A DNA stretch of 64,000 nucleotides, taken from positions 56,692,801-56,756,800 of the forward strand of contig CM067109.1 in the NCBI GenBank assembly GCA_034008185.1, written 5' to 3'. Below, in pieces: positions 57,124 through 64,000 of this stretch (position 1 is its first letter; each line of letters begins with the position of its first letter). Source of the DNA: Gorsachius magnificus. Taxonomy: Eukaryota > Chordata > Aves > Pelecaniformes > Ardeidae. The notes beneath the pieces were generated by a model. That model was given only the letters and a program-made list of their open reading frames with translations. It made no database searches and was not told the origin of the DNA. Position numbers and translations under genes: made by a program.

Positions 57124-58026
57124 TCTGTATGAGTAATTCTCTCTGTCTATGGATGGAGCAAACCCTGGAGAATATAAAGTACTGCTACCCAGCTGGAGCT
57201 AGTCAAGGTTTCGCTCTCATTCCCTGCAGGATACATCTGCAGGTGTCTGTCTTTACCGGGGACTTATAAACAAGATTAGGATTACCTAATATACCTGCAA
57301 AGGAGATGAGGTGAATCCTTAGTCCGTTCAGTCTGCTTCTGTGAGTGCAAGATTCAGTGTTGAGCCTAGAAGGTCTTTGAACAAGTCATCAGTCATCATA
57401 ACAAATTACAAGTGGGTAATATACATGACACGAATGACAGGCACCAAACTTCCCAAAGGTATTGCAACTGCTGACATGACTTCCCATCATTTATTACCAG
57501 ATGGAGAGAAAAAAGGAGCTGGAAATAAGCAAATGTACAACTCCGTGAAAAATGAAATTAAGCCATGTAGCCTCTCTGAGGCTGCCAGTCTGCCCAACAA
57601 GTGGAATTAAAATTAGCCCTAGAGTAGCATCTAGGAGACCAGGCTGGCATAAAGTCCTTTTGTGCAACACACTACAGCCAAGACCTGTGAATTCTGGAGC
57701 CAAAAGGCTTCTCAGGTGCCCTCAACAGTCCTGATGAGGTGATGGGTGAGATGGTATCCGAGACCAATTCGTTCCAGACAACTTGTTCCTGCATTCAGAA
57801 CAAGGCTAATAAACAGAAGACTGAAGATATGTGAAAGGAAAACATGTTTGACTGAAGTAGATTCAAAGTAAACTAGGACTTGACATGCTGGTGGGTTTGG
57901 GATCATGTTTCTTCAGAGGACTGTCAGTTTGACCTTGAATTAGATCCAATAAATAATGTGCACATGTAAAGCAGGATTCAGGCATATTCCCAAACTCCAA
58001 TCTGATTCTTTCTCCAACCCAGTCTC

Positions 58027-58043
58027 AAAAAAAAAAAAAAAAA
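58027..58043 (+). repeat. A17 homopolymer
   Basis: Seventeen A in an otherwise mixed-sequence region. Confidence 0.85.
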
Positions 58044-60560
58044 GCTACTCAGTTGCTACCTAAAACTACCTGAGCCCAAGCTGCTCAATGCCCATCTGTT
58101 GCTTGAGTCCAGCCAGGATCCAGATACAGGGAAGACAAGTAAATCCCTATGGATGGAGCTACAGGAGATTTTCTTTTGCATTGATGCAGCTGGATGCCCT
58201 TAATATGCAAGCTTCAGTGTTTGCTCTGTGAACAGGATATTCACCTACAAATGTCCTTCTTAGGCTTTGAGCATTCAACTTCATATGTCCTCTTCTTGGG
58301 AAAGTGTCCTCACCACTGGGAGAAGCTTAGGCACAGGGCTGCTCTTCTGTCAGTCTTGTATGTGAGATCAGGTATTGCATGTGAAATAAAAAGCAGTGCA
58401 GGGGACATGGGGGAAAAGTTTTATCTTCTTCCTGTTATTTTCTTCTTTCCAGGCTTTCTTAACAAACAGCGTGACCATCTCTAGCATTTGAAAAATGCTG
58501 GGTTTGTGCTCTTGTAACTCATTAACCTTGGATCAACATCTCAAAATCACCTGGATGGTGAGGATACACAGAATAAGAGGATTTTCTTGTAATATAAGGA
58601 CATAATTTAGTTTGATCTCCGTTTAGTGCGTATGAAGTGTCTGGAATATATACTAATTATAGTGACTGTACTACTCATGACAAAAATGTCTGGATTACAG
58701 TATCTCATAGATAACCATAGTAAGCAAGGTGTGTGCTCCCAAAGAAAAGCAGTCTTAGCTATCTGGTAAAAACTCAAACTATTTTACTTTCAGGCCTAAA
58801 GAACAGCCTACACAGACTAGACGAAAATGCGTTATGTAGCGGGTGCTAGATGGCTTCCTGCTATGATTTAGGCATGGCTGTGGATGTATTGTGAGAAAAC
58901 ACTAGGATATGACTTTATACAGTGTCAAGAAATATGTCTCATTGTTTAAGATGACTGGTGTTTGATGCTTAACTTCCTTTCTTTCAACTTTCAGATGGAA
59001 ATGAGTGTCCTGATCTGTACTGTTCTGTTTGTGGAACTGTCTCAGGCTTTTTTGTTTAGTAAGTCAGTGTGGATGGCCTTGTTTCAGAATAGTGATTGCA
59101 TTGTTCCTATTTAAGTCAAGGACTAGATGAAAAAAAGGATAAAGGCATTATTATGTTGAACTAATTTTCCACAAAGAGAGATTTTCCCAAATAGTTGTTC
59201 CATTTTATGTAAGGTAGAAATTTAACTTTCCCGGGATGAAAAGCCCTCCGAGTCTCTGTGAAAGGGTTTTATTTCCATTTACTGTCAAATCTTCTGGCAC
59301 TGCCTGATGTCATTCATACTGAATGCATACGTACTGCCTTGCAGGTGGGAGGACATTATGTTAGTTGTTCTTGGGAAAACAGTGTAAAGGTTTTAGCTTT
59401 ATTATGGTTTAGTTTTATTACTAGGTACTGTTTTTAGCTCCTTAAAGTGATACTCATTTAGGCTTTTGATTTTGCCCCAGGAGGTGCTGGTCCATTGCTA
59501 TCCCAGTAAGAAAATTGCTCAGACCCTGTAAGATATCCCTCACAATACTATTTACTAGAGCTAACATATTAAGAAGAGAAAAGCATAGATAATCTTAACA
59601 TCCCTGTAGGTGCTGGGAGCCCCAGGCATTGAACAGGGCTCAGATCCACATGCAAGATGCCTTGCAGACCCTGTTCATGGCAGAGGGAGGAGCGAGTCAC
59701 CCCTGCCAGTCATCCAAGCCGTTACAGGATTCCCTAGCAAGAAAGCAACTATGCCCATCATTTCTACTGTCAAAAAGGAAAGATAGTCTCCGGAGAACAA
59801 CTTCTTGCATTGTAAGAGACAAGGCTCTATCACCAGTGCTGAGTGGGAACTGCCCACAGGCGCCATGCATAGGGTGGGGCAGAAGAAGGCATGTGGCGTG
59901 GCATTGCACAGACTGAAGGCCACACTGGGCATACACCACCTGCCCAGGTTAGCCGTGGTGTGGGTCACTGGCTCCTAAATGCACAGCGGTCACCTGGTCA
60001 GGACCACTACGGCTTCTGTCGCCAGTAATTTGTAGTTTTCCACAAGTAAAAGTTTAAGTCATTTATAATACTTCTGCACTGTAGTGGTGGACAGGATGGA
60101 TATACACAAACAGACAGAATGGACAACTTTTTAAAATGTCAAAACTTCATTACAACAGTTTCTTCCACCATCTCCTGCCACTTCACTATCATTACTCTTT
60201 GCTAGTTTTTCTATTCCTCCTTTTCTGCTCTCTCTTCTTTCATCAGCCTTCCTGTTTTCCTGTTTTTCCCCCCTTTTTTAGTTCCAATCTATTTTATTCC
60301 TCATGATTTTACCTTTCTACTTCTCTCATTAAAACAAAATATATTCTTCATCTCACTTGCCTTTCAATGCATTGCCCTGTGATTTCTGTGATACAGGTTC
60401 CTTGGAGAAGGTGGTCTGTCTTCTAACTTGTTTACATAGTACTTGCCACAGTAGGGCATTTGGATAAAGTTACAATGTGATAACACTGTGATATTTGGTG
60501 CCATTAATTTCCTCTGGACAAGTTAATATTTAACTGTAGTAAAAGCCATACCATGGCTAA

Positions 60561-60605
60561 TCTTTTTTCCCTTTTTTTTTTCTTTTTTTTTTTCTTTTTC
60601 CCCCC
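60561..60605 (+). repeat. Polypyrimidine tract
   Basis: About 45 nt of T with a few C, ending in a C run. Confidence 0.9.
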
Positions 60606-63413
60606 AATATGTGTCCACTGAGTATGTGTCCACTGCCAGGATTCCAGAAAAACTTAATGGATCCATACCATTTTCTTTTCCATACTACTGCGTTCCCAAG
60701 GTTTACATGGGCTTCCCTAGCCACTTCATATCTAACATTGAGTGTTCTGTCCCTTCTTACCATCTCCCTACTACGTGAAAAAAAGAAGTCCGTGTGCTAA
60801 GCAGTCTCATTACTGGTTCTGCTTTTCACAGCTCTTTTTTAGACTTTTTTTTTGGCTCTAAGTTAACATAGACAATTTCAATTTGCATCGAAGTCACTGG
60901 GCTTTCTAAACTGCTGCTGATGTTCTTTGTCTAACAAAAAATGTACTGTGTAAACCTTCTTATAATGCACTGTAGAGCACTGAAATTGCATCACAGCACC
61001 TCAAATCTGCCCAGCAGCCGGACTCCTTATGGCAGGAATAATGTGATCAAATGGGGGCTGAGCAGCTCTGAAGCCAGGATTTACATGTTGAACTGCAGCT
61101 CTGGAATTGATTCAGTGAGGAAAAAAAAAAAAGGCAATGGCCTCTTGAAATATACTTAAATATTTGACAGTGTTTTACCCAACAGCCTAATCCTTTTCTG
61201 CAGATTGCCATTTAACACTCAGGCTGACATTTTATGCTACCTGCCATTTTTTTTTAATAAAGTCAGAGAATCTTCTATGTGGTAATAGACAAGACATTTA
61301 AAAGGCAGGGTAGTGAGGATTTTTTTTTTTTCTCCAGCTGATGTTCGTTTGCCTAAGCATTTTGAGGTTGTTAAACTTTTCTTTCTGAAACTATTCAGAG
61401 GCCAGGCTATTGTAACCTGCACTGCTTTGCTGTGTTTCCCTGACTTCTCCTGCCTGGTATTTTTCAGATGTCAGTTCCTGAGACTTACCATCAGTCTGAG
61501 CCACCCTCCCAGCCCGGTGGTGCACCTCTGATACTGATTGCTTTGTACCATAATCCCAGAGAAAGACACAAGAAACCTGACAGCAGATGAATGGAGTGAT
61601 ACCTCTTCCTCCTCTAGAATTACAAATAGCACGCAGTACCTGCAGAAAGATCTGCAAGCACCAGGGAAGACGCACACACTGGTCTGCATTTACAGACAGC
61701 ATTTAAAATGTTTTTCCAGAGGGATGTTGGAAGTATGCGTCTGATTCCCTATTCTGGGCTTGAGCGCCAGGCTCCACTGAGAGCATGAACAACCGGCACA
61801 GGGAGTTATCAGCTGCACGGGGCTGGTCAAGGTGGTAGTATGGAGGAGGGTTTGTCTTTAACCTGCTTGTCTCTATAGAGACTGGTGACTTCTTTAGAGA
61901 AGGGACCTAGTTCCTGGGTAGACAGAGTTATGTATTTCCTATTCTTTAAAAAAAACAGAGGGTGTGCTGTTCATCTAAGAGAGAGGGGAGGAAGTTTTCT
62001 GAGTGTGCCTACAGCATTATGCCTTTGTGCAGACTTAAAAATTAACCAGGTGCTGAGCTGTGCAGCATGGGCCAGGCCAGGTGGAAGGAGGCATGTAGAT
62101 TCACATGTTTAGGTAAAGCATGAAAGATCAAAGATAAGACGTCTCTAACTTCAGGTGCAGTGGGGCAGGGACATAATTTTGGACATAAGTATCCAAGTTT
62201 CCACATTCGCTGCTTTCAGCTCTTTTTGAAAATTGGCCAAAGCTAGCAGCTTGAAATACAAATTGTATCATAGCTGTTTACTGCAGTTTAGGCAATACCA
62301 AATATGGGAAAGAAAATTAGAGCCAGTGCTGTTAATGTAAAAAAAAAAACCCTATTTCATGGTCACTTTTTGTTGCTGATATTTTTCCTTCCATTACCTT
62401 TGCCAACAAATGACACAGAGCACTTGGCAGAAAGTGAAATCATTTTGGTGGAATTATTTTTCCTTCTTATTTCCAGCAATTAAAGAAAGTAGCATTTAAC
62501 AAACATTAACCAAATACTGCCTTCTACAAAAATAATTTATACTACTATAACCCCAGTGCCTATATATCAGGAATAACACTTCCATTGGTATATTCTGGCG
62601 TACCAATTCTAAGGCAAGCTTTTGCATGGGATTGTTAGACTGCATATTAGGTATAAATTTCCCATCAAAGGCATGCATAATGTGGTTTCTCAGTTTAAAC
62701 TATTCTTAGTACCTGCTTCTGTCCAAAGAGATGACAAGCTACACAAACACACATGCATTTAGCCTTTTTTACAGTAGTTTTTAGAAGTACCATACAAGTC
62801 CAAACATACAGACCTTCCTAGGCAAGAGGGAGGACACATGAAAATAACCACACAAAACAGATTTGCTTTCCTACAGTTCATCATTATAGCTACCTTTACA
62901 ATAATCTTTAAATGTCCAAAAAGCCAAATACCTTCTTAGAGTAGCACATAGGAAAAGACTGACCTGATTATGCTGACTCCTCTTTGCATCCAGAGCGGGA
63001 CTTACAAAAGCACAGACTGATTTTCCTTCTGACTGCACTCCAAGAAAAAGCAGGGGACCATCTCCTACCATCCCACTGTTGTATCACACAAATGGATAAG
63101 TTTGTGGCTTCATTTCAGGATGTGAGCAGAGCCAAATGGTGGTCACAACAGTACCTGAAAGAGCTAAGTGTCTTCATTATTTCCTAGGGTTTTTTTTAGT
63201 TTTTTTTTCTAATCACTATTCCCAGCTTCATCTGGGCTAATTGATCCTGTGAAATACAACTGCCAGTAATGGGCAGATACCATTACCTTATAAGTAGTAA
63301 GCAGCCTGCCCACCTCAGTGTAATTCTGTCATTAATTTAAGCAAATATTTGGCCAAATTTAATCCCAGACAGATGTGGCAGTATTCTTGTGAAAAGAATA
63401 CTAAGACCAACAG

Positions 63414-63427
63414 AATAATAATAATAA
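63414..63427 (+). repeat. Short (AAT)n microsatellite
   Basis: Four to five AAT units. Confidence 0.7.
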
Positions 63428-63689
63428 CCAACAGAACAGGTGAAAAAAGGGAACAATGGGTTGGGACTTTGTGGGGACCAGTATTTGTGGGAGTAACAAA
63501 GTCAATGTGTGCAACATGGGAAAATGAGTTACAGCAAGCCTCAGGTATTACACATTATTTAAAACATTCAGTTCATAAGAAATGGGTTATCTGACCTGGA
63601 AATATTTTTCTTCAGCTCTCATTTCTTTGGAGTGGTTTTATAGAATGGAATATAGAAATGCAGGAATATAGAAAAACAGTCATATGGGC

Positions 63690-64000
63690 TGGTGCGGAGT
63701 CTCCAGTGGTCTCCAGTCCAACCCCCTGCCCAAGGCAGGCTCAGCTGTGGGGTCAGACACAGTTGCTCAGGGCTTTATGTGGCCAGGGATTGAAATACCC
63801 CAAGGACAGAGATGGCATAGCCTCTCCAGGCAGCCTGTCCCAGTACTTAGTTATCCTGCCATGGAAATTCCCCATTCCAGCCTTCTCTACCTGGAAACTC
63901 TCCTGTTTCCATTTATGGCCACCACTGGCATAAAGCCTGGCCCCTGGTAACCTCCTCATAGGTAGAGTGGGCACCTTGAAGGCACCCTTCTCCAGTCCAG
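63690..64000 (-). mobile_element. CR1: CR1 LINE 3' end, running off the window
   Basis: The + strand carries the antisense CR1 3' region: gtccaaccccctgcccaagg, gttgctcagggctttatgt, agcctctccaggcagcctgt and acccttctccagtccag. The extreme 3' terminus at the left is diverged, so the left boundary is approximate (about 63640-63700). The element continues beyond 64000. It belongs to a different CR1 subfamily or age class from the 54743 copy, judged by the sequence differences. Confidence 0.85.

Larger units (their letters stand above)
55608..63689. other. Intergenic sequence without a recognised gene
   Basis: Contains homopolymers and pyrimidine tracts (A17 at 56679-56695, 57078-57123, A17 at 58027-58043, 60561-60605) and a short (AAT)n run at 63414-63427. 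Open frames of 60-103 codons on either strand show no family I recognise. The expected neighbouring gene in vertebrate synteny (GCNT1, single coding exon) is not visible. Confidence 0.6.

Noticed and set aside
58999..59066. Segment after tttcag reading DGNECPDLYCSVCG or, in another frame, a signal-peptide-like start
   Set aside because: Neither frame has a usable GT donor or a known domain; too short to support.
1..64000. Operons, CRISPR arrays, phage or plasmid genes
   Set aside because: Codon-poor AT-rich sequence with GT-AG introns, CR1 and LTR elements is plainly vertebrate nuclear DNA; no prokaryotic signature was seen.

Overview
This is vertebrate nuclear DNA, almost certainly avian. 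It is AT-rich and intron-dominated. It carries CR1-type LINE ends in antisense, with the typical paired 8-base terminal repeats, and solo LTRs of bird endogenous retroviruses. The only protein-coding gene I can support is the 3' part of PRUNE2 (BMCC1/BNIPXL family) on the + strand. I recognised it exon by exon from the encoded BCH (CRAL-TRIO-like) domain, and every exon junction keeps the reading frame.

Layout. Positions 1-12605 look like PRUNE2 intron; no exon was recognised there, but a GC-richer patch lies at about 7140-7710. Ten exons follow at 12606-12685, 13603-13803, 17183-17359, 22527-22629, 26786-26917, 27070-27156, 30755-30853, 33497-33535, 35053-35100 and 37281-37302 (stop codon 37300-37302). 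Together they give 988 coding nucleotides. If translation starts at the Met codon at 12628, the product is 321 residues: an acidic N-terminal segment, a full BCH domain and a short variable tail. The giant PRUNE2 exon and the N-terminal DHH/DHHA2 exons are not in the window. A 36-nt segment at 32941-32976 has good splice sites and the same phases as the 39-nt exon at 33497. It looks like an alternative micro-exon for the C-terminal tail, and I consider it the most interesting item here.

From 37303 to about 40.2 kb lies probable 3'UTR or downstream sequence with several poly(A) signals. From there to 64000 I see no recognisable gene. This part holds solo LTRs at 43372-43877 and 47633-48200 (both minus), a 5'-truncated CR1 at 54743-55607 (minus), another CR1 3' end running off the window at 63690-64000, small CR1 scraps, and homopolymer or microsatellite tracts. 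One spliceable-looking 82-nt segment at 41342-41423 may be an extra or alternative PRUNE2 exon. Two further solo LTRs sit inside PRUNE2 introns, at 24309-24797 (minus) and 27677-28263 (plus, with a perfect 5-bp target duplication).

I found no bacterial-type operon, CRISPR array or clearly new system. The interest lies in alternative splicing of the PRUNE2 tail, a poly(A) signal fused to the stop codon, and the mobile-element landscape around the gene's end.
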